Source: Bdellovibrionales bacterium GWA1_52_35
Lineage (GTDB): Bacteria > Bdellovibrionota > UBA1018
Direction of reading: 5' to 3'
Length of the DNA: 64,000 nt
NCBI GenBank assembly: GCA_001769805.1
Contig: MEPO01000021.1
Location: 186,001-250,000, forward strand
This document shows, in pieces, positions 1-7,709 of this stretch. The notes below the pieces were generated by a model. The model saw only the letters and a list, made by a program, of their open reading frames with translations, did not search any database and had not been told where the DNA came from. The position numbers and the translations under genes were made by a program. Each line of letters begins with the position of its first letter. Position 1 is the first letter of the stretch.

Positions 1-192
1 GGAAGAAAGTCGCGTTACAAATTCGTCGTATTTTATTTTTGATTCACGCAGCATACCCTGCGATTTCTGCAGCTCCGTGGCCACGGAATGGTGACGAGCT
101 TTCACAAAATCCTTGATCGGCTGCCGCAGAAAATAAAACAGCACCGCAAGCAGGATAAGAAGGTTTATGGATGGTAAAATCAAGGTGTTCAT
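1..192 (-). CDS. atpF: ATP synthase F0 subunit b (partial, C-terminus outside window)
   Basis: The reverse strand reads 64 codons from an ATG at 192 to the window edge with no stop. The N-terminus is a hydrophobic membrane segment (about residues 3-22) ending in a Phe-Leu-Arg-Gln-Pro turn. A charged, helix-forming stretch follows that would start the peripheral stalk. This is the normal layout of F0 subunit b, which links the membrane part to F1. It lies 10 bp downstream of a second b-type gene, so this organism has a b/b' pair. By the usual order b'-b-delta-alpha, the rest of the F1 genes should lie to the left of the window. Confidence 0.85.
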   Translation of the reverse strand, partial: MNTLILPSINLLILLAVLFYFLRQPIKDFVKARHHSVATELQKSQGMLRESKIKYDEFVTRLSS

Positions 193-202
193 GGTTTTTA
201 AT

Positions 203-646
203 TTAAACCTTCCTTGAAAGAAGTTTTTCAGCAATTGCGGTGGCAAGCACATCAACATCGCCTTCCAACTGCTTCTTTAACTGATCCCGCTGGCCGGCGA
301 TGGCTTCGGCAGTCGATTGGGTGATCTTCTTCGCCTCATCCCTTGCCTGACCAAGAATAGCTGATTCATCCGCGCGCGCAGCCTGTATTACGGATTCAAA
401 GTCCCTGCGTGCTGCCGCGCGTTCCTGGGCAATTTTGTTTTTGTAGTCTTCGAATTTTGAATCGGCTTCGGACATCAGTTTTTCGGCCGCCTGTCTGTCC
501 GTAATGATGCGCTGATGACGTAAATCAAATAGCTTCATAAACGGGCGGAAATACACCCGCGTAAGAACAAAGAACAAGACCGCAAAAACTGCGACTTGAA
601 TGAAAAATGATCCATCCAAACCAAGCTGCTCGAGAATGGCGCTCAA
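203..646 (-). CDS. ATP synthase F0 subunit b' (b-type peripheral stalk)
   Basis: This 147-residue protein has one N-terminal membrane helix (about residues 14-33) followed by a long Ala/Glu/Lys/Arg-rich coiled coil to the C-terminus, the architecture of F0 b/b' stalk subunits. It is upstream of the second b-type gene, which is the usual position of b'. The a and c subunits are not here but at 26.8-27.9 kb on the other strand, so the ATP synthase genes are split on either side of oriC. Identity as a b-type subunit is firm; which copy is b and which b' is inferred from order. Confidence 0.88.
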   Translation of the reverse strand: MSAILEQLGLDGSFFIQVAVFAVLFFVLTRVYFRPFMKLFDLRHQRIITDRQAAEKLMSEADSKFEDYKNKIAQERAAARRDFESVIQAARADESAILGQARDEAKKITQSTAEAIAGQRDQLKKQLEGDVDVLATAIAEKLLSRKV

Positions 647-711
647 TTCAAACTCCTAAAATAGTTCAGAAACTTTAAAGTTGGCTAACATGCCCTGCCA
701 ACACGGGTCAA

Positions 712-1110
712 CTAGGATTTCGAAACTGCGGCAAAAGCCTTGGTCATGCCAGGAGAGCTCTGAGCCATCTTGCTGACACCTTCGAAAATCACGCCCTCAT
801 CAACGCTCAAGCTGGGGGTAAGAATATCTCCCCGAAAAATTGCCGGCCGGTGAATTTCAACCCGATGCTTCGCCCGGATGCTGCCATTCACTTCACCGCT
901 GATGATCACGGCGCCGGCTTCGATTTCAGCATTCACCCGAGCGCCTTCGCTGATAACGAGCACATCGGGGGTAAATATCTCCCCGCGAAATACTCCGCCA
1001 ATCCTGACAGTGCCGGTGAAGCAAAGCTTCCCTTCAAATTCGCAGCCATGATCGATTACACCTGTAACCGCCGTGTCGGCCGCAGAAACCGTGAGTCGCT
1101 GATTTTTCAT
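712..1110 (-). CDS. Bactofilin-family cytoskeletal protein
   Basis: This 132-residue protein has short repeated beta-strand units with regular Gly/Val/Ile spacing (about residues 14-115), as in the right-handed beta-helix of bactofilins (DUF583). It contains the typical pattern of Gly-x-Val-x-Gly and Gly-Ser-Ile-x-Ala turns. Bactofilins polymerise without nucleotide and act as scaffolds for cell shape or for chromosome-segregation proteins. The ATG overlaps the parB stop by 4 bases and has AGAAGG just upstream, so it is translationally coupled to parB. The parAB-bactofilin arrangement fits a role in anchoring the ParABS system; that role is inferred. Confidence 0.88.
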   Translation of the reverse strand: MKNQRLTVSAADTAVTGVIDHGCEFEGKLCFTGTVRIGGVFRGEIFTPDVLVISEGARVNAEIEAGAVIISGEVNGSIRAKHRVEIHRPAIFRGDILTPSLSVDEGVIFEGVSKMAQSSPGMTKAFAAVSKS

Positions 1111-2096
1111 ACCTTCTGATTCTGCATGGCTTCCAGCAACCGATCAAGCTCTTGGCGTGAACTATAATGAAAAGTAATTTTGCCGCGGCGCTCCGAACCT
1201 TTAAGCTCCACTCGTGTCGACCAGACTCGAGTCAGATTTTGTGCAAGATTCACCAGGCGCGCTCTAACCGGCGAAAGAACGACTGCAGCTGAAATCGGCG
1301 GAACGGCGGCTGCGGAATCAATTACGGCACCCGACTTCATTTTATCAACGAGCGCCTCGGTGTCTCGAACGCTCATCCGGTATTCAATGATCTGCGCCCG
1401 AGCGCGAAGGCGAAGCTCGCTGTCCTCAAGACTCAGAAGAGCCTTACCATGTCCAAAGGTAAGAATACCTTTTTTCAAATCATCGATAATCGCCTCGGGA
1501 AGCCTGAGCAATCGAATGTGATTGGCCACGCTCGCCCGGTCTTTACCGACCTTAAGTGCAACTTCCTCTTGGGTCAGAGAAAAATCCTGAATGAGCTGAA
1601 AGTAAGCGAGCGCCGTATCAATGCAGTTCAGATTCTCGCGTTGAATATTTTCAATCAACGCAAGCTCGAGTGCTTCCCGATCAGTCGACCGGCGAATCAC
1701 TATGGGAATTTGCTTGAGTCCAGCTTTTTTTGCCGCCCGCAAACGCCGCTCGCCAGCGATCAGTTCGTACGAACCAATGGCAGTTTTCCGTACAACGAGC
1801 GGCTGGATGATTCCATTCTCACGAATGGACTGCGCGAGTTCCTCAATTGCGGCCGGATCAAACTCGCGGCGCGGCTGATATTGATTGACCTGAATGTCAT
1901 CGACAAAAGCGAGCGCAATTCCCATGTGCCGATCTTTATTAGCCTCGCTCGTCACAACGGGCGCTTGAACCGCAATCGACGCCGGTCCTGCCGAAATTGC
2001 GCCGGCTGGCGGCAACCCAGCTCCGGTTTGTGGCATTGCTCCTACGCCAGGAAATAACGACCCCAAGCCTCTACCTAAAACCTGCTTTTGTGTCAC
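1107..2096 (-). CDS. parB: Chromosome-partitioning protein ParB
   Basis: ParB is the CTP-dependent DNA clamp that loads at parS and spreads on the chromosome. The N-terminus carries the ParA-activating LGRGLGSLFP motif. A ParB/Srx nuclease-like domain follows with the Gly-Glu-Arg-Arg-Leu-Arg-Ala-Ala box (about residue 115). Then come a helix-turn-helix region (GKDRASVANHIRLLRLP) and a C-terminal dimerisation domain. I place the start at the GTG at 2096 because GGAGG lies 4 bases upstream and it puts the LGRGLG motif at the usual distance. An in-frame ATG at 2114 and a GTG at 2117 are alternatives. The gene is just downstream of parA, and two parS sites lie nearby in rsmG. Confidence 0.93.
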   Translation of the reverse strand: MTQKQVLGRGLGSLFPGVGAMPQTGAGLPPAGAISAGPASIAVQAPVVTSEANKDRHMGIALAFVDDIQVNQYQPRREFDPAAIEELAQSIRENGIIQPLVVRKTAIGSYELIAGERRLRAAKKAGLKQIPIVIRRSTDREALELALIENIQRENLNCIDTALAYFQLIQDFSLTQEEVALKVGKDRASVANHIRLLRLPEAIIDDLKKGILTFGHGKALLSLEDSELRLRARAQIIEYRMSVRDTEALVDKMKSGAVIDSAAAVPPISAAVVLSPVRARLVNLAQNLTRVWSTRVELKGSERRGKITFHYSSRQELDRLLEAMQNQKV

Positions 2097-2121
2097 AACC
2101 CCTCCGTTAGACATCACTCAC

Positions 2122-2958
2122 TCAAATAGTCATTGAAACTGGCGCGGCCTCTTCGACACGCTCAGTTCGCATTGGAGCCACTGCCTTTGGCTGATTCCTT
2201 GCCAAAAGCTCCTTCGCTAAATTCAAATAAGCAAGACAGCCCTTTGAGTCGATGTCGTAGAGGACAATCGGCTTACCGAAGCTGGAGCATTCGCTCAGGC
2301 GCACATTGCGCGGAACGGTTGTCTCAAACACCTTGTCGCCAAAATGGGTGCGAACTTCCTTTACAACCTGATGGGCGAGATTGTTGCGGGTATCATACAT
2401 CGTCAGCACGATGCCCTCATCGGCAAGGCCAGGATTGATACTTTGTCGTATCAGCGAAACCGTGTGCATCAGCTGAGACAATCCCTCGAGTGCAAAATAT
2501 TCGCACTGTAAAGGAACCAGAAAGCTGTCGGCGGCATTCATGGCATTGATGGTCAGCAAGCCTAGGGAGGGAGGACAATCGAGCAGAATAAAATCGTATT
2601 GATCCTTGATTTCTGCGAGAGAGGCCTTCAATTTGCTTTCGCGTGCAAAGGCCGTCACTAATTCAATTTCAGCTCCTGAGAGATCCGTATTGGAAGGGGC
2701 AACAAACAAGCATTCCAATTCAGTTGGCCGAATCACTTCTGACATCTTCGCTTCGCCGATCAGCGCATGATAAACAGTTTTTGCGCTTGCGACGGCTGCC
2801 TTATCAACCCCCAGGGCCGACGATGCGTTGCCCTGTGGATCAAAATCAATTACAAGAACCCTTCTTTCGGCTACCGCGAGTGATGCGGCCAAGTTCACGG
2901 TCGTAGTTGTTTTGCCAACTCCGCCCTTTTGATTTGCGATCGCGATAATCTTACCCAT
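2122..2958 (-). CDS. parA: Chromosome-partitioning ATPase ParA (Soj)
   Basis: This 278-residue deviant Walker ATPase has the KGGVGKTTTT P-loop with signature lysine at residues 10-19, then switch motifs including VIDFDPQGN (about 38-46) and LLDCPPSLG (about 124-132). It binds DNA non-specifically as an ATP dimer and is released by ParB, which drives origin segregation. The ATG at 2958 is preceded by GGAGAGGAA. The gene is between rsmG and parB on the same strand. The leader contains a 9-bp hairpin and a perfect DnaA box (separate entries). Confidence 0.95.
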   Translation of the reverse strand: MGKIIAIANQKGGVGKTTTTVNLAASLAVAERRVLVIDFDPQGNASSALGVDKAAVASAKTVYHALIGEAKMSEVIRPTELECLFVAPSNTDLSGAEIELVTAFARESKLKASLAEIKDQYDFILLDCPPSLGLLTINAMNAADSFLVPLQCEYFALEGLSQLMHTVSLIRQSINPGLADEGIVLTMYDTRNNLAHQVVKEVRTHFGDKVFETTVPRNVRLSECSSFGKPIVLYDIDSKGCLAYLNLAKELLARNQPKAVAPMRTERVEEAAPVSMTI

Positions 2959-2992
2959 CCGCTATTTCCTCTCCGCGAACAAACCACTTTTT

Positions 2993-3019
2993 CGGGGGCG
3001 CCTGCAATCAGCGCCCCCG
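2993..3019 (-). repeat. Perfect 9-bp hairpin in the parA leader
   Basis: CGGGGGCGC (2993-3001) pairs exactly with GCGCCCCCG (3011-3019) around a 9-base loop. It lies 34 bases upstream of the parA start codon. Neither strand has a T-run after the stem, so it is not a standard intrinsic terminator. It may shape the parA leader transcript or be a protein site; no function is assigned. Confidence 0.7.
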
Positions 3020-3039
3020 TAATGTGTGGTTGTGGTTGG

Positions 3040-3048
3040 TGTGGATAA
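3040..3048 (-). promoter_or_regulatory. Consensus DnaA box upstream of parA
   Basis: TGTGGATAA on the plus strand is TTATCCACA on the minus strand, an exact match to the classical DnaA box. It follows two related TGTGGTTG runs at 3024-3039. The box lies 82 bp upstream of the parA start in the rsmG-parA intergenic region, so DnaA may bind there. A single box is expected by chance in a few tens of kilobases, so its function is inferred only from its position. Confidence 0.5.
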
Positions 3049-3225
3049 TCGTTTTAAGGCTAAAAACTCTAAAAACATGAAATCTATTCCGGTAGGCTAA
3101 CCGTGAATATCTAAACGAGCAAGATTATTTTTACGAAGTTTATTATTTTTTTGGATAGCCATATTATGGATAGAGTTGGCTATGCAGTGGCTTCGTTATT
3201 TCGTTTGGAAAAAATTAGCTCTATT

Positions 3226-3897
3226 CTATTTCTTTGTTCCACGTGGAACACGCAAAAGACGGATGATCACCCTTTGTTTGTTCTCCGGGCCAACGATATA
3301 ATCAAAATGCCCATCGATTTTCAGTCTCCTGCTGTTTCGACCCGCAGAAAATTCAATCCACTCCTTTTCCCAACCCGGTCCTTTCAATAGAACGAGATTG
3401 TTCCACGTGGAACATGTCTCCAACCACGAATAAATTCGCCCAACCGGACCCACGGCCCGGGCAACGATCGAAGACACTGAATTGGACTTTAAAAAGAGCT
3501 CCGCACGCCCTGAAAACACTTTAACGTTAGAAAGTCCCAGCTCTTCCGTCGTTTTTGATAGGAATTCAGCCTTTCTACCCTCGGATTCGGTCAAAACCCA
3601 GCTCCCCGGCGAAATACAGGCAGCAAGCAGCCCCGGAACCCCACCCCCTGAACCCAGATCCAACGCTGGGAAATTCATTAATCCTGACTTCAAGAGTGCC
3701 AGGACGTCTTGCAAATGCCCTTCTATAAAAGCCCGGGGAGAAATCAGACGCGTGAGATTCTGGATTTCATTCTCTGTCACGAGCTTCCTGTAAAACTGGA
3801 GGATCAAATCATTCTGAGCTTCGCTCAAAAGCGGGCTCAGTTCTGTTAAATAGGCTCGTAACTGAGATTCCTGTGCTGACTCGCCTTGATTAATCAC
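3226..3897 (-). CDS. rsmG: 16S rRNA (guanine527-N7)-methyltransferase RsmG (GidB)
   Basis: RsmG uses S-adenosylmethionine to methylate G527 of 16S rRNA. The 223-residue protein has the SAM-binding loop DLGSGGGVPGLL at about residues 80-91 and the family's RNL(T)-type N-terminal region (NEIQNLTRLISP). It overlaps the 3' end of mnmG by 8 bases, as in the classic gidA-gidB pair. The reading frame accommodates both parS palindromes, encoding Cys-Ser-Thr-Trp-Asn and Val-Pro-Arg-Gly-Thr. Confidence 0.93.
   Translation of the reverse strand: MINQGESAQESQLRAYLTELSPLLSEAQNDLILQFYRKLVTENEIQNLTRLISPRAFIEGHLQDVLALLKSGLMNFPALDLGSGGGVPGLLAACISPGSWVLTESEGRKAEFLSKTTEELGLSNVKVFSGRAELFLKSNSVSSIVARAVGPVGRIYSWLETCSTWNNLVLLKGPGWEKEWIEFSAGRNSRRLKIDGHFDYIVGPENKQRVIIRLLRVPRGTKK
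3235..3250. promoter_or_regulatory. parS centromere site 1
   Basis: TGTTCCACGTGGAACA is a perfect 16-bp palindrome. It differs from the classical parS TGTTTCACGTGAAACA by one symmetric base pair and is a common natural parS variant. It lies inside the last codons of rsmG, about 280 bp from parA and about 13.5 kb from oriC. It would be the ParB nucleation site. Confidence 0.9.
3399..3414. promoter_or_regulatory. parS centromere site 2
   Basis: This is an identical copy of the 16-bp palindrome TGTTCCACGTGGAACA, 164 bp from the first and also inside the rsmG coding sequence. Two identical perfect palindromes beside parAB are very unlikely by chance, so this is a two-site parS locus for ParB loading. 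Confidence 0.9.
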
Positions 3898-5791
3898 GAC
3901 TCACCTCGACTACTCGGTTCAAAGAACCAGTATTCATTTTCAAAAAGATCAGCAAATTTGCTACTGCTGCAGGAGTAACCCCCCTCATCCGCGATACCTG
4001 GCCGATCGTTTCGGGTCGGCTCGCGCGAAAGCGGGATTTCACTTCGTTTGATAAGCCCGGAACCTTTTCCAAATCAAGCTCCGAAGGAATTCTCAGTAAT
4101 TCATACTTTGCCATACCCGAAAGCAGCTCCATCTCCCGTCGAATATAGCCTTCGTACTTAATCTGGATCTCGACCTGCTCGGCAGCATCGCAAGGGATTA
4201 CCTCACCGGTCATGCCGAACGTACAAAGCGTCTTCCAGCTGAATTCCGGTCTTCGAAGAAGTGCGTCCGCTCCTGCCCGGTCTTTCAATGCACCCAGACC
4301 GAGTTCCTTCGCCAGCCTTTGATTCGTCTCCTCTGTGGGGTAAAGAAAAAAACCTGAAAGCAGCGTTCGCGCGGCTGCGATAGCCTCTCCTTTGGCCAAA
4401 AACATCCGGTAAGAGTCTTCCGACAGCAACCCCAGAGCGTGACCCCTCTCACTCAAACGGAGATCCGCATTATCCTCTCTGAGCAAAAGCCGGTGCTCAG
4501 CGCGAGAGGTAAACATCCGGTAAGGCTCATCTGCCCCCTTTGTAACCAGATCATCGATCAGAACACCCATGTATCCTTGAGACCTCTCAATGACAAAAGG
4601 CTCTTTATTATAAATTTGTAACGCTGCGTTCAAGCCAGCAATCAGGCCTTGGGCAGCAGCTTCTTCATACCCAGAAGTGCCGTTCACCTGGCCAGCAAAG
4701 AATAACCCATTGATATCCTTGGACTCTAGCGTCGACTTCAGGACTCTGGCATCAATACAATCGTATTCGACAGCGTAGCCGTACCGGACAAACTCCGCAT
4801 GCTCTAAACCAGTGATACTATGGACAAATTCATCTTGCACTTCCCGCGGCAGGCTGGTCGAGATGCCGTTAGCATACACGTCTTCTATGTCTAACCCTTC
4901 AGTTTCTAAGAAGATTTGATGCCGAGACCGGTGTGTAAATCGTTTGACTTTGTCCTCGATTGAAGGGCAGTACCGCGGACCCACTCCCTCTATTAGACCG
5001 GTGTACATCGGCGATTTCCCGAAGTTTGCCTCGATAATTCGGTGGGTTTTCTCATTCGTATACGTAATGTGGCAATCAATTTGCGGAAGAACGGGGAACC
5101 GCTCGGGCCTAAAATAAAAAGAAAACGGCACCGGCTGCTCGTCACCCGGCTGTGGGGTCAATTGAGAATAATCAATGCTCGATTTCTTCAAGCGCGGTGG
5201 CGTTCCTGTTTTTAAACGACCCAGCTGAAATCCCAACCTGCGCAGGTTTTCGCTTAAAACACCGGCAGCCCGATCCCCTGCGCGGCCACCTTCGGATTTT
5301 TCGAATCCGGTAAACATGACTCCTTTTAAAAAAGTGCCGGCGGTTACGAGGGCCGCCCTACATTCCAAATGAAGTCCGTCGGTCGTCTGCAGGCCACAGA
5401 CTCGTCCATTCTCTACTTCGATTTCAGCGATTTCGCCGCATAAAATGCTCAAATTGGGAATATTCCGAAGAAACTTTTGGGCCGCTTGAGCATAGCGGTT
5501 TTTGTCACATTGCGCCCGCGATGACCGCACCGCAGGACCCTTGCTCGCATTCAGGCGGCGATACTGAATAGCGGTTTGATCAGTGATCACGCCCATAACT
5601 CCGCCAAGTGCATCGATCTCTTTCACCAACTGTCCTTTGGCCAGACCACCAATAGCGGGATTGCAAGACATAAAGCCGATTCGAGTCTCGTCGAGAGTGA
5701 TCAGCGCAGTTTTGCAGCCAAGCTTTGCGCTTGCGTGCGCAGCCTCAACCCCCGCATGACCCCCTCCTATGATAACGACATCAAACTTCAT
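3890..5791 (-). CDS. mnmG: tRNA uridine 5-carboxymethylaminomethyl-modifying enzyme MnmG (GidA)
   Basis: MnmG is the FAD-dependent partner of MnmE that modifies U34 of several tRNAs. The 633-residue length is typical. The N-terminus has the FAD-binding GGGHAGVEAA motif (residues 9-18) and SCNPAIGG (about 42-49). A second family signature is GYAVEYD in the middle and the C-terminal helical domain ends the protein. It heads the minus-strand run rsmG-parA-parB-bactofilin-atp. Its partner mnmE is in this window at 10.0 kb, but on the other strand. Confidence 0.96.
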   Translation of the reverse strand: MKFDVVIIGGGHAGVEAAHASAKLGCKTALITLDETRIGFMSCNPAIGGLAKGQLVKEIDALGGVMGVITDQTAIQYRRLNASKGPAVRSSRAQCDKNRYAQAAQKFLRNIPNLSILCGEIAEIEVENGRVCGLQTTDGLHLECRAALVTAGTFLKGVMFTGFEKSEGGRAGDRAAGVLSENLRRLGFQLGRLKTGTPPRLKKSSIDYSQLTPQPGDEQPVPFSFYFRPERFPVLPQIDCHITYTNEKTHRIIEANFGKSPMYTGLIEGVGPRYCPSIEDKVKRFTHRSRHQIFLETEGLDIEDVYANGISTSLPREVQDEFVHSITGLEHAEFVRYGYAVEYDCIDARVLKSTLESKDINGLFFAGQVNGTSGYEEAAAQGLIAGLNAALQIYNKEPFVIERSQGYMGVLIDDLVTKGADEPYRMFTSRAEHRLLLREDNADLRLSERGHALGLLSEDSYRMFLAKGEAIAAARTLLSGFFLYPTEETNQRLAKELGLGALKDRAGADALLRRPEFSWKTLCTFGMTGEVIPCDAAEQVEIQIKYEGYIRREMELLSGMAKYELLRIPSELDLEKVPGLSNEVKSRFRASRPETIGQVSRMRGVTPAAVANLLIFLKMNTGSLNRVVEVSRD

Positions 5792-5805
5792 ATTATAGAA
5801 GGCGA

Positions 5806-5811
5806 ATTATA
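5806..5811 (-). promoter_or_regulatory. Possible -10 element of the mnmG promoter
   Basis: The minus strand carries a perfect TATAAT 14 bases upstream of the mnmG ATG. No good -35 box lies at 16-18 bp, and transcription starting here would give an almost leaderless mRNA, so this is tentative. Confidence 0.25.
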
Positions 5812-5855
5812 ACACTCTGCAAAAAGAAGAAAGAGCCAAGTTATTTAGGGGAAAA

Positions 5856-5932
5856 TGGAGCGGGCGAAGGGGTTCGAACCCTCGACCTCAAGCTTGGGAA
5901 GCTCGCGCTCTAGCCAACTGAGCTACGCCCGC
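5856..5932 (-). tRNA. tRNA-Gly (anticodon CCC)
   Basis: The minus strand folds into a complete cloverleaf. The acceptor stem is GCGGGCG paired with CGCCCGC and the discriminator is U. The D-arm is AGCTCAGTTGGCTAGAGC and the T-loop is GGTTCGAACC. The anticodon loop TTCCCAA gives CCC (plus-strand 5896-5898), which reads the glycine codon GGG. The 3' CCA is encoded. It sits between mnmG and dnaA on the same strand. Confidence 0.95.
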
Positions 5933-6004
5933 ACCGTATTGATCTTCCGCACGTTAGCGCAAGTTTCAAAATTAAACAAGTGAGCGCTCTCTCCGGGCGC
6001 TCGC

Positions 6005-7459
6005 CTATAACAAGTTCTGAATTGCTTCCACCGCATCGCGGATCTGACTGTCGGATTCGAGTTTCTTTTCGATTTGCGCACAGCCATAAAGAATCGTGGA
6101 GTGGTCCTTGCCACCAAAATAGGCCCCGATTTCCTTATAACCCATGCTCGTGTATTTCCGCATGAGGTACATGGCGATCTGCCGCGGCATCGCGATATTC
6201 CGCGACCGATTCATTGATTTGAGGTCCTGCACCCGGATCCGGAAATGCTTCACGACTGCCGCTTGAATCGCCTCCGCCGTAAAGTGGGAGCCTTCTTCAG
6301 GAATTGCTGTTTTGAGCTCGTGTTTGGCCATCTCCAGCGAAATTTCCGCACCCGTCAAAGAAGCCTGGGCTTGCAAACGAATCAACACGCCCTCGAGTTC
6401 CCGAACATTCGACTTGATGTGGGTAGCCAAAAATGTTGCTACGTCGTCCGGAAGATAAATATCGTCCCGCTCTGCCTTAGCCTTGAGAATGGCGATACGA
6501 GTTTCAATTTCGGGTGGCGCTATATCCGCAATCAGACCCCATTCAAACCGGGTGCGAATACGCTCTTCCAGGCCCTCGATCTCCTTGGGTGGACGATCAC
6601 TGCTCACCACGATCTGCCGCTTGGACCCGTGAAGAGCATTGAAGGTATGAAAAAATTCCTCTTCGCTCGACTTCTTGCCCGCGAGAAATTGGATATCGTC
6701 GATCAGAATCATATCGTAACTATCGCGATACTTGGTCCTGAACTGCGGCATTTTTTTATGTTGAAGTGAATCGATCAGGTCATTCACGAAACCTTCTGCG
6801 GAAAGGTACGCAACCCGGGCATTGGGGTTTCTCATCAAAAGATGGTTACCAATAGCATGAAGCAGGTGAGTTTTCCCCAAGCCGGGCGGGCCAAAAAGGA
6901 ACAAGGGGTTATACTGCCTTGCTGGATTTTCTGCGACGGCGACGCATGAGGCGTGGGCAAACTGATTGCTCGCGCCTACAACAAAATTATTGAAAATATA
7001 CCGATTATCCAGCTTGGAATCAGATTGCCTCCGGCCACGGTCATTAAACTGACCCGAACCTGAATCTGTATTGCTCGAGACTTCAATCGAGCGATCCAGG
7101 GGGTCCTCAATCGGCGGCTGATAAGATGAGTTCACCTGCCCCGCTTCGCCCGCTTCATTTGCAGAATCCTGTCCCGCCTCTTTGAACGAAATGGCAACTT
7201 CACACTTGGCGCCCGTCGCTCTCGTGAAAGCGGATTCCAATACCTGCCTGTAATTATCTCTGACCCAATCCGCCGTAAATTTATTGGCGGCAACGAGCTG
7301 AACGCGCATTCCCGAAGCAGATTCCTCTACTCCAGCCATTTCAAGGGGCTGAATCCAGGCCTGAAGCTTGGTCGGAACGACCTCTTGTTCAATTACCCGG
7401 TAGGCGGCTTGCCAAAGATCCGGCCATTTATTAACGTCGATGTTGAGGGATGTTCTCAT
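6005..7459 (-). CDS. dnaA: Chromosomal replication initiator DnaA
   Basis: This AAA+ initiator binds DnaA boxes and opens oriC. In 484 residues it shows domain I (1-90), an acidic linker (about 95-150), and the AAA+ domain with Walker A GPPGLGKTH (190-198) and Walker B ILIDDIQF (251-258). Domain IV follows with the DNA-binding signature around KDHSTILYGC. It is transcribed leftwards, divergently from rpmH, and is separated from dnaN by about 9.5 kb. In most bacteria dnaA and dnaN are neighbours, so the locus is rearranged. No DnaA box was seen in its own 99-bp upstream gap. Confidence 0.97.
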   Translation of the reverse strand: MRTSLNIDVNKWPDLWQAAYRVIEQEVVPTKLQAWIQPLEMAGVEESASGMRVQLVAANKFTADWVRDNYRQVLESAFTRATGAKCEVAISFKEAGQDSANEAGEAGQVNSSYQPPIEDPLDRSIEVSSNTDSGSGQFNDRGRRQSDSKLDNRYIFNNFVVGASNQFAHASCVAVAENPARQYNPLFLFGPPGLGKTHLLHAIGNHLLMRNPNARVAYLSAEGFVNDLIDSLQHKKMPQFRTKYRDSYDMILIDDIQFLAGKKSSEEEFFHTFNALHGSKRQIVVSSDRPPKEIEGLEERIRTRFEWGLIADIAPPEIETRIAILKAKAERDDIYLPDDVATFLATHIKSNVRELEGVLIRLQAQASLTGAEISLEMAKHELKTAIPEEGSHFTAEAIQAAVVKHFRIRVQDLKSMNRSRNIAMPRQIAMYLMRKYTSMGYKEIGAYFGGKDHSTILYGCAQIEKKLESDSQIRDAVEAIQNLL

Positions 7460-7494
7460 AAAGAGGTCTCATCGCATAGCATGCGGGCTTCTCC

Positions 7495-7523
7495 TTGACA
7501 ACGGATCGCGGGTCCGATACTTC
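7495..7523 (+). promoter_or_regulatory. Likely sigma70-type promoter of rpmH
   Basis: A perfect TTGACA (7495-7500) is followed after exactly 17 bp by TACTTC (7518-7523), a weak -10 match. It lies in the dnaA-rpmH divergent gap and would start transcription about 30 bases before the rpmH ATG. Confidence 0.45.
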
Positions 7524-7558
7524 TCTCATCTCAAAATTTCTAGTGGAGTTTAGTATTT

Positions 7559-7708
7559 ATGCAGAGGACATACAAACCGAGTCGCACCAAGCGCCGCCGC
7601 AGACACGGCTTCCGCGCTCGCATGAAAACCCCGAATGGGAAAAAAATCCTGAAAAGACGTCGGGCAAAAGGCCGTAAGCGCCTGAGCGTCTCCGTCGCTT
7701 CGAAATAG
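7559..7708 (+). CDS. rpmH: 50S ribosomal protein L34
   Basis: This 49-residue, very basic protein starts [20 protein letters not shown] and continues with the invariant [16 protein letters not shown] core, the L34 signature. GGAG lies 8 bases before the ATG. It is the first gene of rpmH-rnpA-yidD-yidC-mnmE and diverges from dnaA, the standard L34/dnaA pairing. The stop codon is one base upstream of the proposed rnpA start. Confidence 0.96.
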   Translation: MQRTYKPSRTKRRRRHGFRARMKTPNGKKILKRRRAKGRKRLSVSVASK

Positions 7709-7709
7709 T

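Noticed and set aside
1449-2057. 202-residue plus-strand open frame inside parB
   Set aside because: It is antisense to parB, has no ribosome-binding site or recognisable domain, and parB is unambiguous.
2993-3019. Hairpin before parA as an intrinsic terminator of rsmG
   Set aside because: The stem is GC-rich and perfect, but on the minus strand it is followed by an A-run, not a T-run, so I report it only as a leader hairpin.
3155-3183. ATAGCCA...TGGCTAT inverted repeat after rsmG as its terminator
   Set aside because: The stem is only 7 bp with a 15-base loop and no T-run on the rsmG strand.
7460-7558. Origin of replication in the dnaA-rpmH gap
   Set aside because: It is only 99 bp long with no DnaA box, trio or AT-rich unwinding tract. 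The complete module is at 16.4-16.95 kb.
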